Source: Chelatococcus sp. YT9 (GTDB taxonomy: Bacteria; Pseudomonadota; Alphaproteobacteria; Rhizobiales; Beijerinckiaceae). Taken from it: DNA of 64,000 bases. Under the pieces are notes generated by a model. It had not been told where the DNA came from, ran no database searches, and was given only the letters and a program-made list of their open reading frames with translations. The position numbers and the translations under genes are program-made. The DNA lies in assembly GCF_018398315.1 (NCBI RefSeq), contig NZ_JAHBRW010000001.1, positions 3,294,501 through 3,358,500 on the forward strand. The letters run 5' to 3'. Of the stretch, positions 39,334 through 48,951 are shown one piece after another. Within the stretch, counting starts at the first letter, position 1. Every line of letters begins with the position of its first letter.

Positions 39334-39361
39334 AACAGCCGCGCCCCTGCGCGGCTGTTCG
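39334..39361 (+). terminator. Intrinsic terminator of the gabD-rpiA-DUF2059 operon
   Basis: AACAGCCGCGC-CCCT-GCGCGGCTGTT, a perfect 11-bp stem followed by only two T, so possibly a weak terminator. It is about 190 bp after the DUF2059 stop. The rest of 39142-39449 holds no gene. Confidence 0.55.
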
Positions 39362-39449
39362 CGTTTCATGCATTGATCATCTGCGCCATTTGCCAGTCTT
39401 TTGCTGCATTCGGAAGCGCGCTATGTGAAGACGCGATGGTAGATATATT

Positions 39450-40736
39450 TTGCGTATCGCGCAGATATATCCTATCAGTTTCACCGAGGTTAGCGTGAGT
39501 TCACAAGTATATTCTCAAAATTATGTTGGCAAAGGTGGTCGATTGGTCTCGGTCATCACCAGTGATCCGTCCCGGTATTCCGTGCCCGTGTCTTGCTTGG
39601 CTGGCGTATTTGAAGAGGCTCAGGTTCATCTGCCATACGGCTTCGTCAAGCCTACCATTTCTGGATGCAAGGATGTCGGCGTCGCCGGCACGGGTCGTGA
39701 GCAGAGCACAGGCCGACCTCTATTTTGGGCGCTCTCGGGAGACCGGCCCTTTTTCTGGGCCACGCCAGCCACAAAATCGACGACCTTCGATCTTGGAGCA
39801 AGCGCAGGGGTGGAAATACTCAAGGTCGGGCATTACCCGGGTGAGTTGATCCTCCGAAACATGCCGACCTCGACGCGTCTGGGAATTGTCGGCACCACGC
39901 ATCGCCTGGAAGTACAAGTAAAGCCGGAAGATACGGACAATATGCTCGACGTCGTCATTGCGGGTATCAATCAAACCGTTGCCCTGAGCGGTATCAGCAA
40001 CGTCCATATGCTGGTATGGTCTGCCTCCAAGGTGACGTTGGACAGTCGCAGCTTGAAATTCCTGTCGATCGAGGGAGCGCGGGACCTCGATCTCTCCATT
40101 CCCCAAGGTGGAATGGAGCGTCTTGAAGATATCTCGGCCGCGCGCGCCACGGGGCAACTCAAGTTCTCCGCGGAGCAGACGCGACCCCTGACGATGGCAG
40201 GTTCTCAAGGTCCGAACGTGATCAAGCTCGGTGGGGAGGGGGATGTCATTCTGGTCACCGGAGATGTCGATGATGTGGTCTATACGGGTGCCGGTAATGA
40301 CTATGTCCGGACCGGCAAAGGCGACGACGTCATCTCACCCGGCGCGGGCCGCAATTTTGTTGAGACTGGGACGGGTCACGATGTCGTGGTGATCGCACGC
40401 GCCGAACATTCTGTGCTCCCCAGCGTCAAGGAGAAAATGCTCACGACGATCACAGATTTTGATCCGGCAAATGACATCCTCCGCTTCGCCTTCTTACGCG
40501 AAGGGCGGCTTCTCGACCATGATCGGACTTTGACATTAGAGCAAGAAGTAGCCACCAGTAACGCGACAACTCTCGAAGACGCTGCTGCGACGATGCGAGC
40601 CCACATGAATACAAATGAAGTCGCTGCGCTTCATTGGGATGGAATAACCTATGTGCTCGTCGACAACGCGGAACAAACGACCGTTCGGCTCCATGGTGTC
40701 GTAGACATACAACCTGACTCGATCACGTTTGGTTAG
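39450..40736 (+). CDS. RTX-type calcium-binding repeat protein (428 aa)
   Basis: TTG start at 39450 is uncertain; a stop just upstream limits the frame, and GTG at 39495 is an alternative. Residues about 250-310 carry degenerate RTX nonapeptides: GGEGDVILVTGDVDDVVYTG, GAGNDYVRTGKGDDVIS, GAGRNFVETGTGHDVVV. The C-terminus (TTITDFDPANDILRF...) is typical of RTX proteins exported by type I systems. Preceded by an AT-richer stretch than its surroundings. No exporter gene nearby. No signal peptide. Confidence 0.7.
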   Translation: MRIAQIYPISFTEVSVSSQVYSQNYVGKGGRLVSVITSDPSRYSVPVSCLAGVFEEAQVHLPYGFVKPTISGCKDVGVAGTGREQSTGRPLFWALSGDRPFFWATPATKSTTFDLGASAGVEILKVGHYPGELILRNMPTSTRLGIVGTTHRLEVQVKPEDTDNMLDVVIAGINQTVALSGISNVHMLVWSASKVTLDSRSLKFLSIEGARDLDLSIPQGGMERLEDISAARATGQLKFSAEQTRPLTMAGSQGPNVIKLGGEGDVILVTGDVDDVVYTGAGNDYVRTGKGDDVISPGAGRNFVETGTGHDVVVIARAEHSVLPSVKEKMLTTITDFDPANDILRFAFLREGRLLDHDRTLTLEQEVATSNATTLEDAAATMRAHMNTNEVAALHWDGITYVLVDNAEQTTVRLHGVVDIQPDSITFG

Positions 40737-40870
40737 AAGCTGAAGCTTGGCAAAGGCCGCTAACGGCGCGAACGCCACCTTTGCTGTGATGTGAGGCTTC
40801 TGCCTTATAGAGGCGCTTGCAAGTTTTGCGCCTCCGCGAAGCTCGGTGGAGTCCGGCTCACATCGCAGCT

Positions 40871-42370
40871 TCAGTCCTCATCAGCCTTGAAGCGATCGAG
40901 GCCCTTCAGCACGAAGGGAGCGATGAGCGCCAGAAAGGCGAGACCGAGGAGAGCCGCGGCGAGAGGACTCTCGACCAGCGCGATGGGATCGCCGAGGCTG
41001 ATCGCCAGCGCGCGCCGCAACTGCTGCTCCGCCATGGGGCCGAGGATGAGCCCGATGACCACCGGCGCGACCGGATAGTCGTATCGGCGCATGAGAAAGC
41101 CCAGGATTCCGAAGACGAGCAACATCGACAGCTCGACGACGGACGGCTTGGCGGCGATCGTGCCCATGGTGGCGAACACGAGAATGCCCGCATAGAGCCA
41201 ATGCTGGGGAATGGCGAGAAGCCTGACCCAGAGGCCGACCAGCGGGAGGTTGAGGACCAGCAGCATCGTGTTCGCAATGAACAGGCTGGCGATGAGCCCC
41301 CACACGAGTTCCGGACGCTCGGCGAAGAGGAGCGGGCCGGGGTTCAGATTGTACTGCTGGAAGCCGGCGAGCATCATCGCCGCCGTTGCGGAGGTCGGCA
41401 GGCCGAGGGTCAGCAGCGGCACAAGCGTGCCAGCGGCGGATGCATTATTCGCGGCCTCCGGACCGGCGACGCCCTCGATTGCGCCCCGGCCGAATTCCTC
41501 CGGATGTTTGGATAGCCGCTTCTCCGTCGCATAGGAGAGAAAGGTTGGGATTTCCGCACCCCCGGCGGGGAGCGCGCCGATGGGGAAGCCGAAGGCGGTT
41601 CCGCGCAGCCACGGCTTCCAGGAGCGCTTCCAGTCCTGAAGGGTCATCCAGAGCGAGCCGCGGACCGGCTCCAACGTCTCCGGCGCATGTTTGTGTTTGG
41701 AGGCAACATAGAGTGCTTCGCCCACCGCGAAGAGCCCGACCGCCAGGGTCGTTACCTCGATCCCGTCGAGAAGGTCAGGCACGCCATAGTGCAGGCGGGC
41801 TTGGCCGGACAGCTCGTCGATGCCAACGAGCCCGAGCGCCAGCCCGATGAACAGGCTGGTGAGGCCCCGCAACGGCGAGGCGCCGAAGGTTGCCGACACG
41901 GTGACAAACGCGAGCACCATCAGCGCGAAATAGTCCGCCGGACCGAAATTGATGGCGATCTCAACGAGCCACGGCGCGAGGAAGGCAATGCCCAATGTCG
42001 CGATGGTGCCAGCGACGAACGAGCCGATTGCGGCCGTGGCGAGCGCCGGCCCGCCGCGCCCGGCCTTCGCCATTTTGTTGCCCTCGATCGCCGTCGCGAG
42101 GGAGGCGCTTTCACCCGGCGTGTTGATCAGGATCGCCGTTGTCGAGCCGCCGTACATGCCGCCGTAATAGATGCCGGCGAACATGATCAGCGATCCCGCC
42201 GGATCGAGCTTGTAGGTGACGGGCAGGAGCAGCGCGACCGTCAAAGCCGGGCCGATGCCGGGCAATACGCCGACGGCCGTGCCCAGAAACACGCCGATCA
42301 ACGCGAATACAAGATTCATGGGCTGGATGGCGACACTGAGCCCATGCAGTAGGGAGGGGAAGGCTTCCAT
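40871..42370 (-). CDS. tctA: Tripartite tricarboxylate transporter, large membrane subunit
   Basis: 499 residues. Starts [20 protein letters not shown] and has the TctA signatures [20 protein letters not shown] and [18 protein letters not shown], plus a second mirrored block with [20 protein letters not shown] and [15 protein letters not shown]. About 11-12 membrane helices. Forms the transport channel with TctB and receives substrate from the periplasmic TctC protein. Last gene of the leftward tctC-tctB-tctA operon. Confidence 0.95.
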   Translation of the reverse strand: MEAFPSLLHGLSVAIQPMNLVFALIGVFLGTAVGVLPGIGPALTVALLLPVTYKLDPAGSLIMFAGIYYGGMYGGSTTAILINTPGESASLATAIEGNKMAKAGRGGPALATAAIGSFVAGTIATLGIAFLAPWLVEIAINFGPADYFALMVLAFVTVSATFGASPLRGLTSLFIGLALGLVGIDELSGQARLHYGVPDLLDGIEVTTLAVGLFAVGEALYVASKHKHAPETLEPVRGSLWMTLQDWKRSWKPWLRGTAFGFPIGALPAGGAEIPTFLSYATEKRLSKHPEEFGRGAIEGVAGPEAANNASAAGTLVPLLTLGLPTSATAAMMLAGFQQYNLNPGPLLFAERPELVWGLIASLFIANTMLLVLNLPLVGLWVRLLAIPQHWLYAGILVFATMGTIAAKPSVVELSMLLVFGILGFLMRRYDYPVAPVVIGLILGPMAEQQLRRALAISLGDPIALVESPLAAALLGLAFLALIAPFVLKGLDRFKADED

Positions 42371-42380
42371 CGATCCGCTC

Positions 42381-42857
42381 TTAGAAGAGATGTTCGAGCG
42401 GCCCGCTCGGCAGGGTAAGGGTCAGGAGTTTGGCGAACACGAGATAGGCGCCGAGCCCGAGAGCAAATCCCACGGCGAAGTCGACGGCAAGGGCGCGACG
42501 CCCAAAGGCGCGCGACGTCATCGCGAACAGGACGGCGCTGGCCAGAATAAAGCCGCCACCGAGCCCGATGATCCCGATCACGGCCACGAAAGCCAGCGTG
42601 ATAAGCGCGACCGGCCCCCAGTCCGCAGCTTCCGGTTCCACTCCTCCACCGCGCCAGGCGGTGTATGCGGTTGCAAGCCCCAGAACAAGGATGCCGAGGG
42701 CCACGACGTTGGTTGCCGCCTCCGGGCCGATGCGCGCATAGGCGGGCGCGGCCGGCATGTTGCCGGCATCAAGACGCAAAAGGATGGCGATGCCGAGCAA
42801 ACCGAGCGCTATGAGCAGGCCGCTGATGTCGAGGCGTCGCCTGTGCTTGTCGTTCAT
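42381..42857 (-). CDS. tctB: Tripartite tricarboxylate transporter, small membrane subunit
   Basis: 158 residues with four predicted membrane helices ([52 protein letters not shown]-like and a last pair ending [20 protein letters not shown]). The ending -LTLPSGPLE- is typical of TctB. Ten bases separate it from tctA. Upstream 180-bp gap to tctC contains no gene. Confidence 0.9.
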   Translation of the reverse strand: MNDKHRRRLDISGLLIALGLLGIAILLRLDAGNMPAAPAYARIGPEAATNVVALGILVLGLATAYTAWRGGGVEPEAADWGPVALITLAFVAVIGIIGLGGGFILASAVLFAMTSRAFGRRALAVDFAVGFALGLGAYLVFAKLLTLTLPSGPLEHLF

Positions 42858-43038
42858 GCCGACGATCCTGAGAGGCGGGGGGAGGCGAAGCCGAGGCGAG
42901 ACGTGTCGATCTTCCGGCGAGATCCTGTGGGAGATGGTCGGCCGGCGTTGCCGGGGAACAAGAACCGCTGGCGGGCGATCCTGCCAACGTTGACGGCGGC
43001 CGGCACACCGCGCGAGGGGCGCGGCGTGCCCGCAGGCC

Positions 43039-44052
43039 CTATTGCGTGAGCCCGATCGTCTTCAGTACGTCGGCGATGCGGGTTTGTTCGTTCTTGAGGA
43101 AGCTGGCGAAGGCGTCCCCGGCGAGATACGAGTCATCCCACCCCTTCGCCTTCAAGGTGTCCTGCCAGGCTTGGGATTTCACCATCTTGTCAATGGTGGA
43201 CACAAGGTTCGCCGTCTGCTCCTTGGTGAGGCCGGGAGGCGCGACGACGGAGCGCCAGTTGATGAGTTCCAGATCGACGCCCTGTTCCTTGAGCGTTGGT
43301 CCGTCGATATAGGCGACGCGTGCCGGCGCCGCGATGCCGATCAGCCGCAGCTTGCCTGCCTTGATCTGGCCCTCGAATTCCCCATAGCCGGAAACGCCCG
43401 CTGTCACCTTCGAGCCGAGAATGGCGGCAAGGGCTTCACCACCGCCGGAGAAGGGAATGTAGTTGATCTTGGTGGGATCAACCCCGACCGCCTTCGCGAA
43501 TAGTCCCACCAGAATGTGGTCGGTGCCGCCGGCCGAGCCGCCTGCCCACGTCACCTTGGCCGGATCTGCCTTCAGCGCGGCAACAAGGTCCTGCGCGTTC
43601 TTGATCGGAGAATTTGCCGGTACGACGATGGCCTGATTCTCAGCCGTGAGACGGGCGATCGGCGTGACCTGGTCGAGGGTGACCGGTGATTTGTTGGTGA
43701 GGATCGCACCGACCATCACGAGGCCGTTCACCATGAGCTGGGAGCCGTCTCCCTTGCCGCTATTGACGAATTGCGCGAGCCCGACGATGCCGCCGGCGCC
43801 GGGGACATTGACGACCTGCGCGCCCTTCACGATCCCTGAGGTCGTCAGCGCCGACTGCACCGCGCGAGCCGTCTGGTCCCAACCTCCGCCCGGAGCCGCC
43901 GGAGCCATGATCTTCAGTTCGGCATTCTGCGCCGAAGCCGTTCCGCCTAGAGCTAGGCCCCCCGCCACAAAGGCCATGCTGGCCACTGCTGCCATGACGG
44001 CAAGCGAGCGCCGGTTGATCCGCGTGCGTGCAGCACTGCCGGTTCCGACCAT
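43039..44052 (-). CDS. tctC: Tripartite tricarboxylate transporter, periplasmic receptor
   Basis: 337 residues from the ATG at 44052, chosen for its GGGAGGATG ribosome binding site; codons up to 44163 are open but unlikely. N-terminal twin-Arg/Sec-like signal ([20 protein letters not shown] ending TASAQ). TctC/Bug family features: [35 protein letters not shown], then [18 protein letters not shown]. Binds a carboxylate substrate and passes it to TctAB. Substrate not predictable from sequence. Confidence 0.93.
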   Translation of the reverse strand: MVGTGSAARTRINRRSLAVMAAVASMAFVAGGLALGGTASAQNAELKIMAPAAPGGGWDQTARAVQSALTTSGIVKGAQVVNVPGAGGIVGLAQFVNSGKGDGSQLMVNGLVMVGAILTNKSPVTLDQVTPIARLTAENQAIVVPANSPIKNAQDLVAALKADPAKVTWAGGSAGGTDHILVGLFAKAVGVDPTKINYIPFSGGGEALAAILGSKVTAGVSGYGEFEGQIKAGKLRLIGIAAPARVAYIDGPTLKEQGVDLELINWRSVVAPPGLTKEQTANLVSTIDKMVKSQAWQDTLKAKGWDDSYLAGDAFASFLKNEQTRIADVLKTIGLTQ

Positions 44053-44111
44053 GACATCCTCCCAATTCCGTGTTGGCAACTTCCTGTTGCGCGTAAAGTG
44101 ACGGTAAAGCC

Positions 44112-44137
44112 GCTGCATTTTACGAGCAAGATGCAGC
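44112..44137. promoter_or_regulatory. Inverted repeat in the tctC-gor divergent region
   Basis: GCTGCAT (44112-44118) and ATGCAGC (44131-44137), 12-bp spacer, 60 bp before the tctC start. It could be an operator for a regulator of tctC or gor, or a leader hairpin. No regulator gene sits next to it. Confidence 0.35.
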
Positions 44138-44313
44138 TTTATTCGCCTTAAGGCTATGGTCATCCTGTCCGGCTCGATAACTGGAAGGGTACGGCCATGC
44201 GTGCGCTAGCGCATGGGCACGGCGAGCGCTCTCGTTTATAGGACAGGGGGGCATCGTCGCGGCTGCGTGGGGCGCTGCCTCGGCCACAAGGATGCGCTGG
44301 ATTGGAGCTTACG

Positions 44314-45681
44314 ATGACGACCGGTGATTTCGATGTCGATCTCTTCGTTATTGGCGCGGGCTCGGGCGGCGTCCGGGCAGGCCGCATAGCGGCGGGCTAT
44401 GGCGCGCGCGTGATGATCGCCGAGGAATCACGTGTTGGCGGTACCTGCGTCATCCGGGGCTGCGTGCCCAAGAAGCTTTATGTCTACGCCAGCCGCTTTC
44501 AGGATGCTTTCGCGGATGCCGCCGGCTTCGGCTGGAACGTGCCCGAGGCGAGCTTCCATTGGCCGACGCTGGTCGCCAACAAGGAAACAGAGATTACCCG
44601 CCTCGAGGGCATCTACCGCCGCAACCTCGCCAATGCCGGCGTCGAGATCATCGACAGCCGCGCGGTCGTTGAAGGGCCCCATACCGTGCGTGTCCTGGCC
44701 ACTGGGGAGCGCATATCGGCCAAGATCATCCTGATCGCCACCGGCGCGCGTCCGTCGATGGAACCGGCGGTGCCAGGTGGCGAACTCGGCCTCGTTTCCG
44801 ACCAGATCTTTGATTTGCCGGAATTGCCGCGCCGGCTGCTCATTATCGGCGGCGGCTATATCGCCGTGGAGTTCGCGGGAATCTTCGCCGGGCTCGGTGT
44901 GGAGACCACGCTCCTGCACCGCGGTTCGCGGCTTTTGCGCGGGTTCGACCATGATCTCGCCGAGGGGCTCGCCGCGGCTTATCAGGGGCGGGGCATCGAG
45001 CTCCTGCTGGAACGGCGGGTCGAGAGATTGGATCGGGCAGGCACTGATATCACGGCCACCCTGTCCGACGGCACGACGCGCCGGTTCGATCAGGTGCTGG
45101 TGGCGACCGGTCGCAAGCCGCATACCTCCGGCCTCGGCCTCGAAACCGTGGGCGTCGCCATGAATGAAAAGGGTGCTGTCATCGTCGATGGGGACGGCCG
45201 CACCAACGTGCCGTCGATCTATGCGGTCGGCGATGTGACCGACCGCGCCAACCTCACACCGGTCGCCATACGCGAGGGCCATGCCTTCGCCGACACCGTG
45301 TTCGGTAACAAGCCGACCGGCGTCGATTATTCCCTCGTCCCGACCGCGGTCTTTTCGACGCCGGAACTCGGCACGATCGGGCCGAGCGAGGAGGCAGCGC
45401 GGGCGCTTTGCCCCAAGCTCGTCGTCTACCGCACGCGGTTCCGCGCGATGAAGGCCACCCTGTCCGGTCGCGGCGAGCCGGTGATGATGAAGGTCCTCGT
45501 CGATGGCGAGACCGACAAGGTTATAGGCGTCCACATCATGGGAGAGGCCGCGGGCGAGATGATCCAGCTCGTCGGCATCGCGGTGACGATGGGCGCCACC
45601 AAGGCGGATTTCGACCGAACGATTGCCGTTCATCCGACGGCGGCCGAGGAGCTTGTGACTCTCCGCACTCCGGTCAGCTAA
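44314..45681 (+). CDS. gor: Glutathione-disulfide reductase
   Basis: 455 residues from ATG at 44314 (TGGAGC upstream). FAD-binding DLFVIGAGSGGVRAGRIAAG, redox pair in GGTCVIRGCVPKKLYVYA, NADPH-binding IIGGGYIAVEFAGIFAGLGV, and C-terminal interface motif IAVHPTAAEELVTL with the active-site His-Pro. Keeps glutathione reduced in the cytoplasm using NADPH. Divergent from tctC. Confidence 0.95.
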   Translation: MTTGDFDVDLFVIGAGSGGVRAGRIAAGYGARVMIAEESRVGGTCVIRGCVPKKLYVYASRFQDAFADAAGFGWNVPEASFHWPTLVANKETEITRLEGIYRRNLANAGVEIIDSRAVVEGPHTVRVLATGERISAKIILIATGARPSMEPAVPGGELGLVSDQIFDLPELPRRLLIIGGGYIAVEFAGIFAGLGVETTLLHRGSRLLRGFDHDLAEGLAAAYQGRGIELLLERRVERLDRAGTDITATLSDGTTRRFDQVLVATGRKPHTSGLGLETVGVAMNEKGAVIVDGDGRTNVPSIYAVGDVTDRANLTPVAIREGHAFADTVFGNKPTGVDYSLVPTAVFSTPELGTIGPSEEAARALCPKLVVYRTRFRAMKATLSGRGEPVMMKVLVDGETDKVIGVHIMGEAAGEMIQLVGIAVTMGATKADFDRTIAVHPTAAEELVTLRTPVS

Positions 45682-45751
45682 CGGAAAAGCGCGCGTGGAT
45701 CAAGGCGATCCAGCGCTTTGCGGAATCAATTTCGGAGGCGGACGGCAGTCG

Positions 45752-46963
45752 TCATGTCGTCTGCGGCTCGATCTGTCCAAGCGGCTGCCCAAGCGGCTGC
45801 ACCTCGGTATCGACAGGTGGAGGCGCCTTGCGGGAGATGCGCCACAGCACGTAAAGGCCGAGCACGCAGTGCACCACCGCGTTGTGCATGAACAGTGCAC
45901 CGTCCCCGAAGCGTGCCATCAGGAACGAGGCGAGGGAAGGGCCGACGATCGCGCCAAAGCAATAGAGGAAGAGCAGCGTGCTCGACATATGCATGGCGCC
46001 GCCCTCGATGTTGCGATCATTGGCATGCGCGGCGATCAGCGGATAGATCACCGGCACGAAAAAGCCCATGCCGAGCGCCAACCCATAGAGGGGCCAGACC
46101 GAAGGGCTTTGGGACACGAACACGAGCGCAACCTCGACGGCGACCGCGCAACCGCAAACGATTGCGATCATCCACCGACGGTCCATGCGGTCGGAGAGAC
46201 GCCCGAGCGGAAAGGGACTCGCGGCCGAGCCAAGGATGAGTATCGTCATGAAGGTCGCCAGCACGGTTGTGCCAAGTCCCGTGCGTTCAATGACCGCGGG
46301 CACCAGACTCCACAGACTGCCATTGGCGAGGCCGACGCAGATCACCCCCATCACGGCAATCGGGCTGCGGCGCGCGAGCCCGAGAATGTCCAGCTTCGCC
46401 TTCACCGGCAACGGCGGGGGCTCGGCGCGAGTCAGCGCCATCGGCACCAGCGCCAGCACGATCGACATGGCAGAGACGGAAAAAAGGGTGAAGGACTGGG
46501 CGGGAGCGATATTCAGGAACTGCTGGCCCGTCGCCGAGCCGCCGAAATTCATCACATTGTAGAGGCCGAGCATGCTCCCGCGATTTCGGTCGGTCGCCTT
46601 GGCATTCACCCAGCCCTCGACAAGCGCGTAAAGGCCGCCAAAGCAGAAACCGATGATGCAGCGCAAGACCATCCACATCAGAGGTTCGACGATGATGGCA
46701 AAGCCGAGGACGGCGCTCGCTGCAATGGCCGCCAGCGCCGCGAAGGCCCGGATATGCCCGGCGCGCCTGACGATGCTCGGTGCAAGCCAGGTTCCGCCGA
46801 GCATTCCCACGAAGTAGGTCGAACCAATTGCCCCGATCTCGGCTGGAGAGAAGTTCTCCAAGACCCCTCGCAGGGGCACGAGTGTGGTGACGAGGCCATT
46901 GCCGACGACGAGAATGAAGACGGCAATCAGAACAGGCGCGACGGAGGCAAGAGAGGCTGGCAC
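45752..46963 (-). CDS. MFS transporter
   Basis: 403 residues, twelve predicted membrane helices in two sixes. Starts MPASLASVAPVLIAVFILVV; the loop 2-3 region has MLGGTWLAPSIVRRAGHIRA and a mirrored motif LGRLSDRMDRRWM between helices 8 and 9 region. Closest in appearance to the YcaD/UMF-like group with NGLVTTLVPLRG at the start. Drug or metabolite efflux likely but substrate unknown. Convergent with gor, 70 bp apart. Confidence 0.85.
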   Translation of the reverse strand: MPASLASVAPVLIAVFILVVGNGLVTTLVPLRGVLENFSPAEIGAIGSTYFVGMLGGTWLAPSIVRRAGHIRAFAALAAIAASAVLGFAIIVEPLMWMVLRCIIGFCFGGLYALVEGWVNAKATDRNRGSMLGLYNVMNFGGSATGQQFLNIAPAQSFTLFSVSAMSIVLALVPMALTRAEPPPLPVKAKLDILGLARRSPIAVMGVICVGLANGSLWSLVPAVIERTGLGTTVLATFMTILILGSAASPFPLGRLSDRMDRRWMIAIVCGCAVAVEVALVFVSQSPSVWPLYGLALGMGFFVPVIYPLIAAHANDRNIEGGAMHMSSTLLFLYCFGAIVGPSLASFLMARFGDGALFMHNAVVHCVLGLYVLWRISRKAPPPVDTEVQPLGQPLGQIEPQTT

Positions 46964-47340
46964 GGAATCGGACGCCGTAAGGGGGCTGGAACGCTCACAT
47001 CACATCCGATCACGGCGAAGTTACGGCTGCAACCATAAGCGGCGCCTTAATTCGCATGGAATTGCCTAACAGATTGGCCTACGAGCCATGCTCCAAGCGC
47101 ACATCATCTCGGATTGCCTGCCGAGAGGTCATGAATAGGCAAATTCCACCCCTGAATTCTGCCCTCCCGGACGGCCGTGCAGCCCGTGGGATGGGTCCGT
47201 TCCGACGTCACGATGGCCTGCTCTAAAGTCATCTGGCCGGGCTGACGCCCTGGATGCGCTTGAGGGCGGGGAAATGTTCCGCGAGTGGCGCGGCGTCTTG
47301 GTGCTCGCTTTTCCGGGCATTGTGCGTATATAAGCCGCAG
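46964..47340. other. Intergenic region and leader before aroG
   Basis: About 375 bp with several short open frames but no convincing gene. It must contain the MFS and aroG promoters. A 52-codon frame starting at 47254 ends in an ATGA overlap with the aroG start; it lacks a good ribosome binding site and may be chance. Confidence 0.4.
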
Positions 47341-47367
47341 ATTCCCCGGCGAGGTCGGGGGATTTTT
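47341..47367 (+). terminator. Terminator-like hairpin in the aroG leader (possible attenuator)
   Basis: ATTCCCC and GGGGGAT pair around a 9-base loop and are followed by TTTTT, 41 bases before the aroG ATG. No rightward gene lies just upstream that would need a terminator, since the MFS gene is on the other strand, so attenuation of aroG is possible. Confidence 0.5.
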
Positions 47368-47408
47368 GCAACAACGGTCCCAGGATTGGGCGTCGGGAGT
47401 TTGGAGAG

Positions 47409-48797
47409 ATGAGCGAGCGTTGGACACCGTCGAGCTGGAGATCAATGCCGATCCAGCAGGTGCCGCTCTTTACGGATGCTGCGGCCCTCGCCAGCGTCGA
47501 AGATCAACTCGCCAGCTTTCCCCCCCTCGTTTTTGCGGGCGAGGCGCGCAAGCTCAAACGGGCGTTGGGCAAGGTTGCCGCCGGTGAGGCATTCCTGTTG
47601 CAGGGTGGTGATTGCGCGGAGAGTTTCGCCGAGCATTCTGCCGACAATATCCGGGACTTCTTCCGCCTCTTCCTGCAGATGGCGGTGGTGTTGACCTTCG
47701 CCGGCTCCTCGCCGGTGGTAAAGGTCGGCCGCGTCGCCGGCCAGTTCGCAAAGCCCCGTTCGGCACCGACCGAGACGGTGGATGGCGTCGAGCTGCCGAG
47801 CTATCGCGGCGACATCATCAACGGCATCGATTTCACCGAGGCGAGCCGCGAGCCGGATCCTCGCCGCCAGCTTATGGCCTACCGGCAATCCGCTGCGACG
47901 CTTAACCTGCTGCGGGCCTTCGCTTCGGGTGGCTATGCCAATCTCGACAACGCGCATCGGTGGATGCTCGGCTTCGTCAAGGATAGTCCGCAGTCGGGAC
48001 GCTATCAGGAGTTGGCGGACCGGATCACCGAAGCGCTTGATTTCATGCGCGCCTGCGGAATTGATCCGGAGTCCCATCCGGAAATGCGCACCACGGATTT
48101 CTACACGAGCCATGAGGCGCTCCTGCTCGGCTACGAGCAGGCGATGACCCGTGTCGATTCCACGTCCGGTGACTGGTACGCCACCTCCGGCCATATGATT
48201 TGGATCGGTGACCGTACGCGCCAGCTCGACCATGCCCATGTCGAGTATTTCCGCGGCATCAAGAACCCGATTGGCCTGAAATGCGGCCCGTCCCTGAAGC
48301 CGCAGGACCTCGTGAAGCTTGTCTCCGCGCTCAATCCTGAGAATGAACCCGGCCGGCTTACCCTCATATGCCGCTTCGGTGCGGACAAGGTGGCTGACCA
48401 TCTTCCCGGGCTCATTCAGGCGGTGAAGGCAGAAGGGCAGACGGTCGTGTGGTCGTGCGATCCGATGCACGGGAATACGGTCAAGGCGGGCTCCGGGTAC
48501 AAGACACGGCCGGTAGATCTGATCCTCTCGGAGGTGAAGCAGTTCTTCGGAATTCACAAGTCTGAAGGCACCTACGCTGGCGGCGTCCACCTTGAGATGA
48601 CGGGCAAGAACGTCACCGAATGCACGGGCGGCGCCCGCGCCATCACCGACGAGGACCTGCATGATCGCTACCACACGCATTGCGATCCGCGTCTGAACGC
48701 CGAGCAGGCGATCGAGCTGTCTTTCATGGTGGCTGAACTTTTGAAGGACGAGCGGACCCCGAAGCTGCGTGAACGTCAGGCCGACGCGGCAGAGTAG
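47409..48797 (+). CDS. aroG: 3-deoxy-7-phosphoheptulonate (DAHP) synthase, class II
   Basis: 462 residues. Plant-type class II signatures: [100 protein letters not shown] and [15 protein letters not shown] (metal-binding Cys, His, Glu, Asp sites). Joins PEP and erythrose 4-phosphate as the first step of the shikimate path. Ends in a strong terminator. Symbol by function; aroF/aroH are used in some genomes. Confidence 0.95.
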   Translation: MSERWTPSSWRSMPIQQVPLFTDAAALASVEDQLASFPPLVFAGEARKLKRALGKVAAGEAFLLQGGDCAESFAEHSADNIRDFFRLFLQMAVVLTFAGSSPVVKVGRVAGQFAKPRSAPTETVDGVELPSYRGDIINGIDFTEASREPDPRRQLMAYRQSAATLNLLRAFASGGYANLDNAHRWMLGFVKDSPQSGRYQELADRITEALDFMRACGIDPESHPEMRTTDFYTSHEALLLGYEQAMTRVDSTSGDWYATSGHMIWIGDRTRQLDHAHVEYFRGIKNPIGLKCGPSLKPQDLVKLVSALNPENEPGRLTLICRFGADKVADHLPGLIQAVKAEGQTVVWSCDPMHGNTVKAGSGYKTRPVDLILSEVKQFFGIHKSEGTYAGGVHLEMTGKNVTECTGGARAITDEDLHDRYHTHCDPRLNAEQAIELSFMVAELLKDERTPKLRERQADAAE

Positions 48798-48841
48798 GCG
48801 AGCTGGGGGGGCCGGCTTTGCTGACACCCCATTGATCATCG

Positions 48842-48872
48842 AAGGCCCGTGCGCAGGAGCACGGGCCTTTTT
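48842..48872 (+). terminator. Intrinsic terminator of aroG
   Basis: AAGGCCCGTGC-GCAGGA-GCACGGGCCTT perfect 11-bp stem followed by TTT, five T in total. Confidence 0.9.
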
Positions 48873-48951
48873 CAATTGAGGGCGGCATTGCCCGGTCGCC
48901 TGCCGCCAACATCGCCTTTCCCTTTTCAAAATCATGGTCTAGACCGTGATC

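Noticed and set aside
44428-45633. Leftward 401-codon frame over gor
   Set aside because: Antisense shadow of a certain gene; no family features.
45695-47038. Rightward 447-codon frame over the MFS gene
   Set aside because: Antisense shadow; the leftward frame has twelve membrane helices and MFS motifs.
47442-48935. Leftward 497-codon frame over aroG
   Set aside because: Antisense shadow of DAHP synthase.
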